A stretch of 9,506 nucleotides of DNA, from NCBI GenBank assembly GCA_009703975.1, contig WLFB01000031.1, positions 1 to 9,506 on the forward strand. The letters run 5' to 3'. Below the pieces are notes generated by a model, which was not told the origin of the DNA, searched no databases, and saw only the letters and a list, made by a program, of their open reading frames with translations. Each line of letters starts with the position of its first letter. The stretch's first letter is position 1. The position numbers were made by a program, and so were the translations under genes. This DNA comes from Actinomycetota bacterium (GTDB taxonomy: Bacteria > Actinomycetota > Acidimicrobiia > Acidimicrobiales > Ilumatobacteraceae). Shown here piece after piece: positions 1 through 6,514 of this stretch.

Positions 1-237
1 CTAACTGATGCAGAAATTCTCGGCGTTGTTTGTCATGAGCGCTATAAAATAAGTGGCGCAGACCCAATGAGCGAAGAATGGAAAGCAGAATTCGACCGAT
101 GGTGCGCACCTGGTTCTGAGATTTTTGCTGGTCTAGAGGCAGGCTCGGTTAATTTTGACAACCTTGCAGAGACTTATGCTTCAATGCCTGAAGCGCCCGC
201 TCATGTCGGTACCGACCCTCGACCAACTGGCAAATAA
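1..237 (+). CDS. C-terminal part of a probable cytochrome c-related protein (5' truncated by window edge)
   Basis: An open frame runs from base 1 to the TAA at 235-237 and gives 78 residues with no start codon in view. It opens with LTDAEILGVVCHERY, which resembles the last helix of small c-type cytochrome domains (typically a 'LsdeEiaaVvayvR' pattern). The rest is acidic and proline-rich (…EAPAHVGTDPRPTGK), like a disordered tail. No CxxCH haem motif falls in the visible part; it would lie upstream. The protein is therefore possibly an electron-carrier or membrane cytochrome component, which would suit the quinone-related reductase 91 nt downstream. The family call rests on a short helix only. 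It could also be an unrelated protein with a similar helix. Confidence 0.45.
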   Translation, partial: LTDAEILGVVCHERYKISGADPMSEEWKAEFDRWCAPGSEIFAGLEAGSVNFDNLAETYASMPEAPAHVGTDPRPTGK

Positions 238-328
238 TCAACTAGCCGGTTTTCGTTCGCGACTGGCGAGCAACGTCACACCATTTTTTTCGTAGATCAC
301 GAATAAATCTGTTTAGCCTTGGGTCTAG

Positions 329-1624
329 ATGCAAAACGATATTCAACTGACGCATGAGAACACTGGTGAAGTTCAACAAGTGTTGCGTACTGAAGTATTA
401 GTTGTTGGTGGCGGCCCAGCTGGAGCGGCTGCTGGATTTTGGCTGGCGCGACTTGGTCACGATGTAACAGTGATTGAACGCAAAAAGTTTCCACGAGAAA
501 AAACTTGCGGCGATGGGCTTACACCTAGAGCCGTTAAAGAACTCGGCGACATGGGCCTTAGCGATCAGTTGTCACAGTTTCATCGCTACGAAGGTCTTCG
601 TGCAACCGCGCATGGAAAAGCACTCGAATTAAAATGGCCAACTCATCCGATTTATCCGCAATACGGATACGTCGTGCGCAGGCGCGAACTTGACATGATG
701 GTCGCCCGAAACGCACAAGATGCTGGTGCGAGACTTCTTGAAGAACATGAAGCTATTTCACCAATCATTGAGAACGACTGTGTGCGCGGTGCAATGGTGA
801 CAAATAAAGTTGATGGCAACACATTTGCAATTCACGCCCAATACGTGATTATCGCTGATGGTGCGAACTCGCGATTTGGTCGCGCAATCGGAACCTCGCG
901 AGAAAAATCTTGGCCGTACGGTACCGCGATTCGTACTTATTGGAAGAGTCCGCGACACGACGAACCATGGATTGAATCGGCGCTAGACGTTAAAGACCGC
1001 AATGGTAAATCAATGCCTGGCTACGGATGGATATTCCCGGTGGGTGACGGCACAATAAATATCGGAGTTGGACTTCTTTCAACTTTCAAAAACTTTAAAG
1101 ATGTAAATACTTCGCATTTGCTTGATTCGTACGCCCACATGGTTGCCGACCGTTGGGAGATTGATCCAACTCAACCTGAGTGCAAAGCAACGAGTGGCAA
1201 AATCCCGATGGGCGGATCGGTCGGACCAAAAGTTGGTAACACGCACATTGTTATCGGTGATGCAGCGGGCAGTGTGAACCCATTTAATGGCGAAGGAATC
1301 GACTATGCCTATGAGACTGCTCACATCGCTGCTGAGGTATTGCACGATGCGCTAGTTGAGAAAGATGCAATGATTTTAAAACGATACGACCAACTTGTTG
1401 AAGAAGAGTATGGTCAATATTTCAAAGTTGCCCGATTATTTGCACGCATCATCGGTCGCCCAGTTTTGATGCGCGAACTATCTCGAGTTGGTATTCATAG
1501 TCGAACACTCATGGAGTGGGTACTAAGGATCATGGCTAATTTATTGCGACCAGACGAAATCGGCCCGGCCGAGGCTGCTTACAAAGCTGCGGCGTTGATC
1601 GTTCGCGCAATGCCCGACGCCTAG
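329..1624 (+). CDS. Geranylgeranyl reductase family FAD-dependent oxidoreductase
   Basis: This 431-residue flavoprotein belongs to the geranylgeranyl reductase family, which saturates isoprenoid double bonds. The Rossmann FAD motif VVGGGPAGAAAG lies at residues 25-36, with the acidic ribose contact E50 ending VTVIER. The family signature KTCGDGLTPRAV follows at 58-69, and the second FAD motif GDAAGSVNPFNGEG starts at residue 310. Length and motif order are normal for the family. In actinobacteria, relatives such as MenJ reduce the menaquinone side chain; others act on chlorophyll or archaeal lipids. Lying beside a putative cytochrome gene favours a menaquinone role, but the substrate is inferred. 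The start is fixed at ATG 329 because an in-frame TAG sits immediately before it (326-328). There is no Shine-Dalgarno sequence, and a TAGCCT hexamer at 314-319 could be a -10 box for a nearly leaderless transcript. Confidence 0.88.
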   Translation: MQNDIQLTHENTGEVQQVLRTEVLVVGGGPAGAAAGFWLARLGHDVTVIERKKFPREKTCGDGLTPRAVKELGDMGLSDQLSQFHRYEGLRATAHGKALELKWPTHPIYPQYGYVVRRRELDMMVARNAQDAGARLLEEHEAISPIIENDCVRGAMVTNKVDGNTFAIHAQYVIIADGANSRFGRAIGTSREKSWPYGTAIRTYWKSPRHDEPWIESALDVKDRNGKSMPGYGWIFPVGDGTINIGVGLLSTFKNFKDVNTSHLLDSYAHMVADRWEIDPTQPECKATSGKIPMGGSVGPKVGNTHIVIGDAAGSVNPFNGEGIDYAYETAHIAAEVLHDALVEKDAMILKRYDQLVEEEYGQYFKVARLFARIIGRPVLMRELSRVGIHSRTLMEWVLRIMANLLRPDEIGPAEAAYKAAALIVRAMPDA

Positions 1625-1638
1625 TTAATTAGTTGTTG

Positions 1639-1644
1639 TAAAGT
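1639..1644 (+). promoter_or_regulatory. Putative -10 box (TAAAGT) for a leaderless acyltransferase transcript
   Basis: TAAAGT fits the actinobacterial TANNNT -10 consensus. It is separated by exactly 6 nt from the GTG start at 1651, so transcription would begin at the start codon itself. No Shine-Dalgarno sequence is present. The 26-nt gap after the reductase stop means read-through from upstream is also possible. Confidence 0.4.
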
Positions 1645-1650
1645 CTCAGT

Positions 1651-2187
1651 GTGAGCACCAACAGTCGAACCTCTAATTTGCTGTTCAGCTACTTCTCTTT
1701 TCTACAGACTCTTGTGTTACCTCTGCTTGAAATATCGCCTCCAATTCTGAGAACTCTTGTCTTTAAATTGCTGTTCAAAGAGTTTGGCAAAAACGTGTTT
1801 ATTGATTACAAGTGTTATTTCAGATATCCATCAAAGATCAAAATTGGAAATAACGTCTCAATTAACCGTGGATGTGAGTTCTATCCATCACGCCAATTCA
1901 AAGATGCCTACATCATTCTTGAAGATGACGCTGTGTTGGGCCCGAATGTCACTTTCTTCGGCGCCGGGCAAGATCCATCAACTCCAGAATTACCCGATAT
2001 CGCCGCAACAATTCGCGTCGCCCGCGGCGCATATATAGGTGGCAACTCAACAATTCGTTACGGCGTAACTATCGGGGCCGGCGCAGTCGTCGCTGCTGGT
2101 TCTGTGGTCACAAAAGATGTGCCCGAAAATACTGTTGTCGGTGGAGTACCGGCGCGCTCTATAAAGCCGCGTTACAACAAAAGTTGA
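1651..2187 (+). CDS. Hexapeptide-repeat (left-handed beta-helix) acyltransferase, WcaF/WbbJ-like, without the usual histidine
   Basis: This is a 178-residue left-handed beta-helix acyltransferase of the sugar O/N-acetyltransferase type. The N-terminal ~45 residues are hydrophobic (LVLPLLEISPPILRTLVFKL) and could lie against the membrane. Hexapeptide turns start near residue 63 (IKIGNNVSINRG) and return at 122-155 (RVARGAYIGG…IGAGAVVAAGSVVTKDV). The family end motif TVVGGVPARSIKPR is at 161-174. These enzymes move an acyl group from acyl-CoA to a hydroxyl or amino group of a sugar. The usual catalytic histidine position (typically SHD) reads GQD at 106-108, and the whole protein contains no histidine, so activity or mechanism may differ. 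GTG is used as start because no other methionine codon occurs in frame. The gene converges with the GMC oxidoreductase, leaving 15 nt between stops. The acceptor is unknown; nearby sugar-type enzymes suggest a surface polysaccharide. Confidence 0.82.
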   Translation: MSTNSRTSNLLFSYFSFLQTLVLPLLEISPPILRTLVFKLLFKEFGKNVFIDYKCYFRYPSKIKIGNNVSINRGCEFYPSRQFKDAYIILEDDAVLGPNVTFFGAGQDPSTPELPDIAATIRVARGAYIGGNSTIRYGVTIGAGAVVAAGSVVTKDVPENTVVGGVPARSIKPRYNKS

Positions 2188-2202
2188 CAGTCTCTACGAG
2201 GA

Positions 2203-3810
2203 TTAATAATTTTCTAGTGCTTCACTGGCAATACGGTGTGCGTTGGCCATAGCTAAAAGACCAATTGATGTGCCTGGTATTGAAGGCAAAACACTTGTAT
2301 CGACAATGTGAACATGTTTCCATCCGAATGGTCGGCCAAGATTGTCGGTGTCGGTTGGAAGTTTTGGGTTAGCAGACATCGGAAACGATGAGCCAAAGTG
2401 GTAACCAACAGACGCAAAACTTTCTTGGCGAGCGAAACCAAGTGCGACAGCTCCTTTTCTTCGAAAGATTTTCTTGAGTCGAGAATTTAATACGCTGACA
2501 ACACTTTTTTGATTTGGGTGCAGAATCTGTTTTGACTCCAACTGCGCCACACCGTTGACAAAATCATCACCAATCCGCACGACATATTTTGACCCATGAT
2601 CTGAGTGCGTGTTAACGATTGCGACCAGCAAGTTGCCACTGACAAACTTTGCCAACTTTCCTCGTACTGAATTAATAGTTGAGTGATGCAACCCGAGTTT
2701 CGACATAGCGAGTTCATTGGGTTGGGATACCTGCACATGAACCCAACGGTCCGATAGTTTGCGTTCTTTGAATTCTAAAAATACGTTGCTCTGTGTATTT
2801 TGATTAGGCCAAGCGACCGGGTAATGGACCGCCGAAACAAATGGTTGAAGAAAGCCCCCAGTTTGTTTAATAGTCGCCTCAAAACCAGACATATTTTGTG
2901 ATTGCAACATAATTCTCGTCGTGTTCACCGCACCTGCAGCCAAGAACAAGCGATCGGCTTCAATATTTTTTTCTTCGCCACTGTGTTCGTTAACCACCGA
3001 AACTATTACAGCTGAACCAGATTCAACGATGGTTCTAACTTTCCACCCACCTAAATATTCAATTTGCTGTTCAAATCTCATCTGATTGACTTCTAATTCG
3101 GCTTTGTAAATAGCGTCATACACACAACCAGCACTGCAATGCCCACAATAATTGCAGCCTTTAAGATCGCCGATATTTTTGCTCTGCGTCATTAACCTGG
3201 CTTGACCAAAGACTTCTGGTGAACCAAGACTTGACCGTGCCGCACCACGCAAAGTTCGCAGTAACTTGCTCTGCCCAGGCGAGAGTTTCAAAACTTCACT
3301 AGAGTTATTTTTTAACGACGGAAAAAATTTAGAAAGTTCATCAACTGGTTCGGAAATCGAAATATTTTGCACACACTCACGCATGTGTTTGAGAATTTCG
3401 TCACGCGATACGGGCCAATCAGTGATATCTGATTCGGCAGGTGGTAAAAAGGTCGCACCCCAACCAGCGCTAAACCCACCCAAAGCCAATGAATAACTAG
3501 GCGACGACCGAGAAAAACTGCCCGACTTTACGGCCTCTGAGTTATCGCTGGAGTAAAAATAATCAGACCCCAAAACCAATTTTTTTGGGAGAGCCAATTT
3601 TGAATCTGCCGTGAAATTACTCGCCAGGCTTTTTACATTGTCGTCAGACCAATTCATCGGTTGGATCATCGACATTCTCAATTTAATCTTTTGGCGCTCG
3701 GGGTCAAGTTGACGCCCAACGTCAATCACTGTTGGTTTTATGCCTGTTTTTACGATCGCCTTCAACGCCCCAACCGCGGAAAGACCCGAGCCAACCACCA
3801 CAACTTTCAT
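2203..3810 (-). CDS. GMC-family FAD-dependent oxidoreductase with a ferredoxin-like CxxCxxCxxxC cluster
   Basis: This 535-residue flavoprotein (from ATG 3810) probably oxidises an alcohol group to a carbonyl. The N-terminal Rossmann FAD motif is VVVVGSGLSAVGA (3-15). GGFSAGWGA (111-119) matches the glycine-rich FAD/substrate segment, and FLAAGAVNTTRIML (289-302) matches the conserved GMC middle strand. The C-terminal signature has GYHFGSSFPM, with likely catalytic His471, then HIVDTSVLPSIPGTS and MANAHRIA. A cluster CNYCGHCSAGC (219-229) has 4Fe-4S ferredoxin spacing, which is atypical for textbook GMC enzymes though Cys motifs occur in some branches. A TTG two codons upstream (3816) is a possible alternative start. 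ATG was preferred; neither has a Shine-Dalgarno sequence. It follows the aminotransferase by 9 nt, so the two are co-transcribed and perhaps act sequentially. The substrate is unknown; a sugar or cyclitol hydroxyl is plausible. Confidence 0.85.
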   Translation of the reverse strand: MKVVVVGSGLSAVGALKAIVKTGIKPTVIDVGRQLDPERQKIKLRMSMIQPMNWSDDNVKSLASNFTADSKLALPKKLVLGSDYFYSSDNSEAVKSGSFSRSSPSYSLALGGFSAGWGATFLPPAESDITDWPVSRDEILKHMRECVQNISISEPVDELSKFFPSLKNNSSEVLKLSPGQSKLLRTLRGAARSSLGSPEVFGQARLMTQSKNIGDLKGCNYCGHCSAGCVYDAIYKAELEVNQMRFEQQIEYLGGWKVRTIVESGSAVIVSVVNEHSGEEKNIEADRLFLAAGAVNTTRIMLQSQNMSGFEATIKQTGGFLQPFVSAVHYPVAWPNQNTQSNVFLEFKERKLSDRWVHVQVSQPNELAMSKLGLHHSTINSVRGKLAKFVSGNLLVAIVNTHSDHGSKYVVRIGDDFVNGVAQLESKQILHPNQKSVVSVLNSRLKKIFRRKGAVALGFARQESFASVGYHFGSSFPMSANPKLPTDTDNLGRPFGWKHVHIVDTSVLPSIPGTSIGLLAMANAHRIASEALENY

Positions 3811-3819
3811 TGGCAATAG

Positions 3820-5052
3820 TTATTTCGGTTCAAGTTCTGACAACGACTTTGAAATTCTCGAAATCTGAGATTTAGTTAACTGGTGGTAACAAGGTAAGTA
3901 AACACCGTTTGAATACAGTCGGTCCGCGTTGGGCGTTACACCTTGAAACGGATAACTCTCTAAGCCGCTTATCTTGACCAAACTCGTGGTGGCACAATCA
4001 ACACCCCGAGAGGTCAACTGTTTTTGAAACTCAGAAAAATTATCTGCGTAGACGATGTACTGCCAGAAAACATTTTCTCCACCATCTGCGCCGATTGGTC
4101 GGTCATTGAAATTATGAGAACTATTGATCTGATTAATCGCTGATTTTCTCTTCAAATCTTTTTCTTCCATCTGTTTGATCTGCTGCAATCCAACCTTCGC
4201 CTGAATTGAGGTGTACGACTCAAACCATTCAGCAGGAAGGCTGGTCAATGGTTGCTGATCGCGGTCACCTGTAAATTTGGTTAGTTTTGACCCACCCCGC
4301 CAAGTCAGAAAGCGAAGTACAGGAAAAGTCAGGAACGCAAAAACAATCGGCTGTGAAGCGAAGTTTCGAATTAAATCAGTTTGAACTTTCTTAATCAAAC
4401 GAGATCGTGAAGGTTTTGAAAGTTCGCGCTGGTTATTGCTGATACTCCGAGCCATTTCGTCGTCATCAGTGAAAACAAAACCGCCACCATAGGTATCAAG
4501 AGTTTTTACAGAAGATGCGCTGTACACACTCACATCACCAAACGACCCGATTTTGTCGCCACGAAATTTACCGTTCAAGCACTGCGAGAAGTCTTCAATT
4601 ATAAACACGCCGGCATTTCGTAGCGTCTTACACAGCGCTTCGACATCTGGGACAATCCCAAACAAATAGGTCAAAATTGCTACGCGCGGACTCGACTTCA
4701 ACGCTTCAGTTAATGAATTCTCGGAAAAGCAAACTGTTGATTGATCAATGTCAACGAACACTGGAACCAGTTTGAGATCCAATACGACATCCAAAATCGG
4801 TTTGATGGTGATCGGTGGCATCAGTACAACGGATCCTGCTGGTAAGTCAAGATTCTTTAGAACCGCGTGAATTCCAGTTCGCGCAAAAGGAAACACAACG
4901 CAGTGCTTCCGGCCGACATAGTTTGCAAAAGTTTTTTCAAAACGCGCCACCGTACGTGGATCATCAATTTTTGAAAAGGGCGACCGAACAAGCCACACCA
5001 AGTCTTCTAACAACGTATGCGAAATGCGACCCCGCGAAATCGGTAATTTCAT
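3820..5052 (-). CDS. DegT/DnrJ/EryC1/StrS family PLP-dependent aminotransferase
   Basis: This 410-residue fold-type I PLP enzyme is of the sugar aminotransferase type, which normally aminates keto-sugars for glycans or natural products. PLP-binding residues are visible: FPFARTGIHAVL (54-65) corresponds to the phosphate-binding SGTxAL loop, EDFSQCLNG (153-161) carries D154 that pairs with the pyridine nitrogen, and SASSVKTLDTYGGGF (178-192) carries the Schiff-base lysine K183 before a glycine-rich strand. IGSFGDVSVYS (168-178) is the classic family segment, and the length is usual. Because K183 is present, this should be an aminotransferase and not a PLP-independent dehydratase relative. The start codon overlaps the stop of the upstream lipoprotein gene as ATGA, indicating translational coupling. 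The GMC gene follows 9 nt downstream. Sugar specificity cannot be read from the sequence. Confidence 0.9.
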   Translation of the reverse strand: MKLPISRGRISHTLLEDLVWLVRSPFSKIDDPRTVARFEKTFANYVGRKHCVVFPFARTGIHAVLKNLDLPAGSVVLMPPITIKPILDVVLDLKLVPVFVDIDQSTVCFSENSLTEALKSSPRVAILTYLFGIVPDVEALCKTLRNAGVFIIEDFSQCLNGKFRGDKIGSFGDVSVYSASSVKTLDTYGGGFVFTDDDEMARSISNNQRELSKPSRSRLIKKVQTDLIRNFASQPIVFAFLTFPVLRFLTWRGGSKLTKFTGDRDQQPLTSLPAEWFESYTSIQAKVGLQQIKQMEEKDLKRKSAINQINSSHNFNDRPIGADGGENVFWQYIVYADNFSEFQKQLTSRGVDCATTSLVKISGLESYPFQGVTPNADRLYSNGVYLPCYHQLTKSQISRISKSLSELEPK

Positions 5053-5675
5053 AGGGAGCAGACTACTTCGCTGACTTCATCTGTAATCAGATTCATTTTT
5101 GAAATACTTTGATTTGGCGAGTAAGTGTTAATGAATTCGCGCAGACTGATCCGGCTTGCGCCACTGTCGTCGCGACAAGTCTTGACTGTTGGCGATGCAA
5201 GGCGAACAATCCAACCATTTGCAAGTACTCCTCGATCCCCGTTATCAAGCATGTCAACAAGACTTGGCAACTCAAGAACCCGCGTTGGCGTTTTGCCGTT
5301 TGTGTTTACGATTGCAAACCACATCACCGAATCACCGAACATGTTCGCCAACATCACACACGATGACCGTTTTGCAATATCAATGCAATCAAGTTCACCT
5401 GGCGTTCCGGACGCTACAAATATGCTTCGACCGTCATCTAGACGCAAAACCGCATCATTTACAGTGCGACCATTTTCAATTGTTAATCCTTCGGCTGTCG
5501 AAAATATTGAAATAACCCCGACGAGTTCAATATTTTTTTCTACTGACTCTTGAATCACAGCAACATCTGATCCACGACCAAAGCAGTCATTGCACGAAAC
5601 GATGATTAAGAAAAGCCCCGAGACTGTAAGTAAACCGAGCGCAAGCCAAAGACGCGAATTTAGCAACTGGCGCAC
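5049..5675 (-). CDS. Predicted lipoprotein of unknown function, first gene of the aminotransferase/GMC operon
   Basis: I do not recognise a family for this 208-residue protein. The N-terminus has positive residues (R2, R8), a hydrophobic stretch 9-27, and IVSC at 25-28, which fits a lipobox. The mature protein would be anchored at Cys28 and face outward. Cleavage could also fail, leaving a membrane anchor. Six cysteines occur (28, 31, 97, 106, 167, 206); four or five outside the membrane could form disulfides. The remainder is mixed alpha/beta with strands such as AVLRLDDGRSIFVASG and WIVRLASP. The GTG start at 5675 lies exactly 6 nt after a TAATAT -10 box, favouring a leaderless mRNA. Its stop overlaps the aminotransferase start (ATGA), so it belongs to that operon and may act on or present the same cell-surface product. 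Confidence 0.72.
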   Translation of the reverse strand: MRQLLNSRLWLALGLLTVSGLFLIIVSCNDCFGRGSDVAVIQESVEKNIELVGVISIFSTAEGLTIENGRTVNDAVLRLDDGRSIFVASGTPGELDCIDIAKRSSCVMLANMFGDSVMWFAIVNTNGKTPTRVLELPSLVDMLDNGDRGVLANGWIVRLASPTVKTCRDDSGASRISLREFINTYSPNQSISKMNLITDEVSEVVCSL

Positions 5676-5681
5676 TGTTCA

Positions 5682-5687
5682 ATATTA
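5682..5687 (-). promoter_or_regulatory. Strong -10 box (TAATAT) for the lipoprotein-aminotransferase-GMC operon
   Basis: On the minus strand TAATAT is followed by six bases (TGAACA) and then the GTG start codon at 5675. The match to the -10 consensus is good and the spacing puts the transcription start on the GTG itself. It lies in the 46-nt gap after rex, so this operon can be transcribed independently of rex. No clear -35 hexamer is visible. Confidence 0.55.
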
Positions 5688-5721
5688 CTAAAAATCAGTG
5701 AATCGGCTGAATAACTAAAAG

Positions 5722-6414
5722 TTAGCGAGCACCAGCAGAGTTGAGTTGTGGCGCGTTTTCAGATTTACCGCCTGTTTCAAGTCTCATTTGCTCGAAGTAA
5801 CTCAAGATCTGCAACTCAACCCCGAGATCTACACTGCGCACAGAAACACTGCTCGGCGTAGACAACACAACCGGAGCAAAGTTAAGAATAGACGTGATGC
5901 CTGCTTCTACAAGTGCGTCAGCTGCAGCCTGTGACGAGGCAGCCGATGTGGTGATCACACCAATACTTATCTTCTCATCTCTGACAATACTTTTTAAATC
6001 TTTCACATCACCAACTGTTAGAGAACTTGTGGTTCGACCAATCTTTTTTGGATCGTTGTCAACGATTGCGATAACTGGAAACCCACGCGACAAAAAACCA
6101 TCAAACTTGGCAAGTGCACATCCCAAATTTCCAGCACCAACAACTACTACATTCCATTCCCGCATTAATCCCAATTCACGTTTTATTTGGTGAGTCAAAT
6201 ATGTAACTTCGTATCCAACACCTCGAGTCCCGTAGCTTCCGAGGTACGAAAGATCTTTTCGCACCTTGGCTGCGTTAACTCCTGCCAGTGCAGCAAGCTC
6301 ATCGCTAGAAAATCGAAGAACATTTGCTGCCGCGAGGTTATTAAGAATCTGCAAATAGACCGGCAAACGAGCAATCGCTGCGTCTGGGATTTTGCGTCGT
6401 TGAAGTTGCGTCAT
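5722..6414 (-). CDS. rex: Redox-sensing transcriptional repressor Rex
   Basis: This 230-residue Rex repressor senses the NADH/NAD+ ratio and releases DNA when NADH binds. The N-terminal winged helix includes IPDAAIARLPVYLQILNNL (9-27) and the recognition region VNAAKVRKDLSYLGSYGTRGVGYEV (46-70), both close to the Rex consensus. The C-terminal Rossmann domain has VVVVGAGNLGCAL (89-101) for dinucleotide binding and an acidic pair in IVDNDP. ILNFAPVVLS and VDLGVELQILSYFEQM form the conserved dimer-swap tail. Length is typical. The ATG at 6414 lies 7 nt after a TACCCT -10 box with no Shine-Dalgarno sequence. A 22-bp palindrome at 6431-6452 overlaps the likely -35 zone, implying autoregulation. 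In many actinobacteria rex is followed by hemA. Here it is followed by a lipoprotein/aminotransferase operon, an unusual neighbourhood. Confidence 0.95.
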   Translation of the reverse strand: MTQLQRRKIPDAAIARLPVYLQILNNLAAANVLRFSSDELAALAGVNAAKVRKDLSYLGSYGTRGVGYEVTYLTHQIKRELGLMREWNVVVVGAGNLGCALAKFDGFLSRGFPVIAIVDNDPKKIGRTTSSLTVGDVKDLKSIVRDEKISIGVITTSAASSQAAADALVEAGITSILNFAPVVLSTPSSVSVRSVDLGVELQILSYFEQMRLETGGKSENAPQLNSAGAR

Positions 6415-6421
6415 GGTGTCT

Positions 6422-6427
6422 AGGGTA
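6422..6427 (-). promoter_or_regulatory. Putative rex -10 box (TACCCT)
   Basis: The minus-strand hexamer TACCCT fits TANNNT and ends 7 nt before the rex ATG at 6414. Transcription would start at or one base before the start codon. The Rex-like palindrome begins 3 nt upstream of this hexamer, covering the -35 region. Confidence 0.45.
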
Positions 6428-6430
6428 GGG

Positions 6431-6452
6431 CTTAGTGCATTAATTCACTAAG
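6431..6452. promoter_or_regulatory. Rex operator (22-bp palindrome between rex and the divergent membrane protein gene)
   Basis: Half-sites CTTAGTG (6431-6437) and CACTAAG (6446-6452) are perfect inverted repeats, and the 8-nt centre is itself palindromic except for one base pair. The 18-nt core keeps the T-GTG-A and TTCAC-A pattern of the actinobacterial Rex site TTGTGAANNNNTTCACAA, with three differences. It lies about 17-38 bp upstream of the rex start, where a bound repressor would block RNA polymerase. For the divergent gene it lies about 63-84 bp upstream, a weaker position for repression. Confidence 0.72.
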
Positions 6453-6502
6453 TCAAACGCATCTTTTAGCGTTTAGTTGGTCAAGACTTTTGTCACCAGA
6501 GT

Positions 6503-6508
6503 TATCGT
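6503..6508 (+). promoter_or_regulatory. Putative -10 box (TATCGT) for the divergent membrane protein gene
   Basis: TATCGT fits TANNNT and is followed by six bases before the GTG at 6515, again predicting a leaderless transcript. No good -35 element is visible at 16-18 nt upstream. Confidence 0.4.
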
Positions 6509-6514
6509 TCGGTA

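Noticed and set aside
255..290. Small hairpin (GTTCGC/GCGAGC) followed by a run of seven T in the gap between the cytochrome-like gene and the geranylgeranyl reductase gene.
   Set aside because: The stem is 12 nt away from the T-tract and has a wobble pair, so it does not have the geometry of an intrinsic terminator.
5125..5553. A 142-codon plus-strand open frame opposite the lipoprotein gene.
   Set aside because: Composition is low-complexity Ser/Thr/Arg with no family signal. It is antisense to a gene with a strong promoter, a signal sequence and translational coupling.
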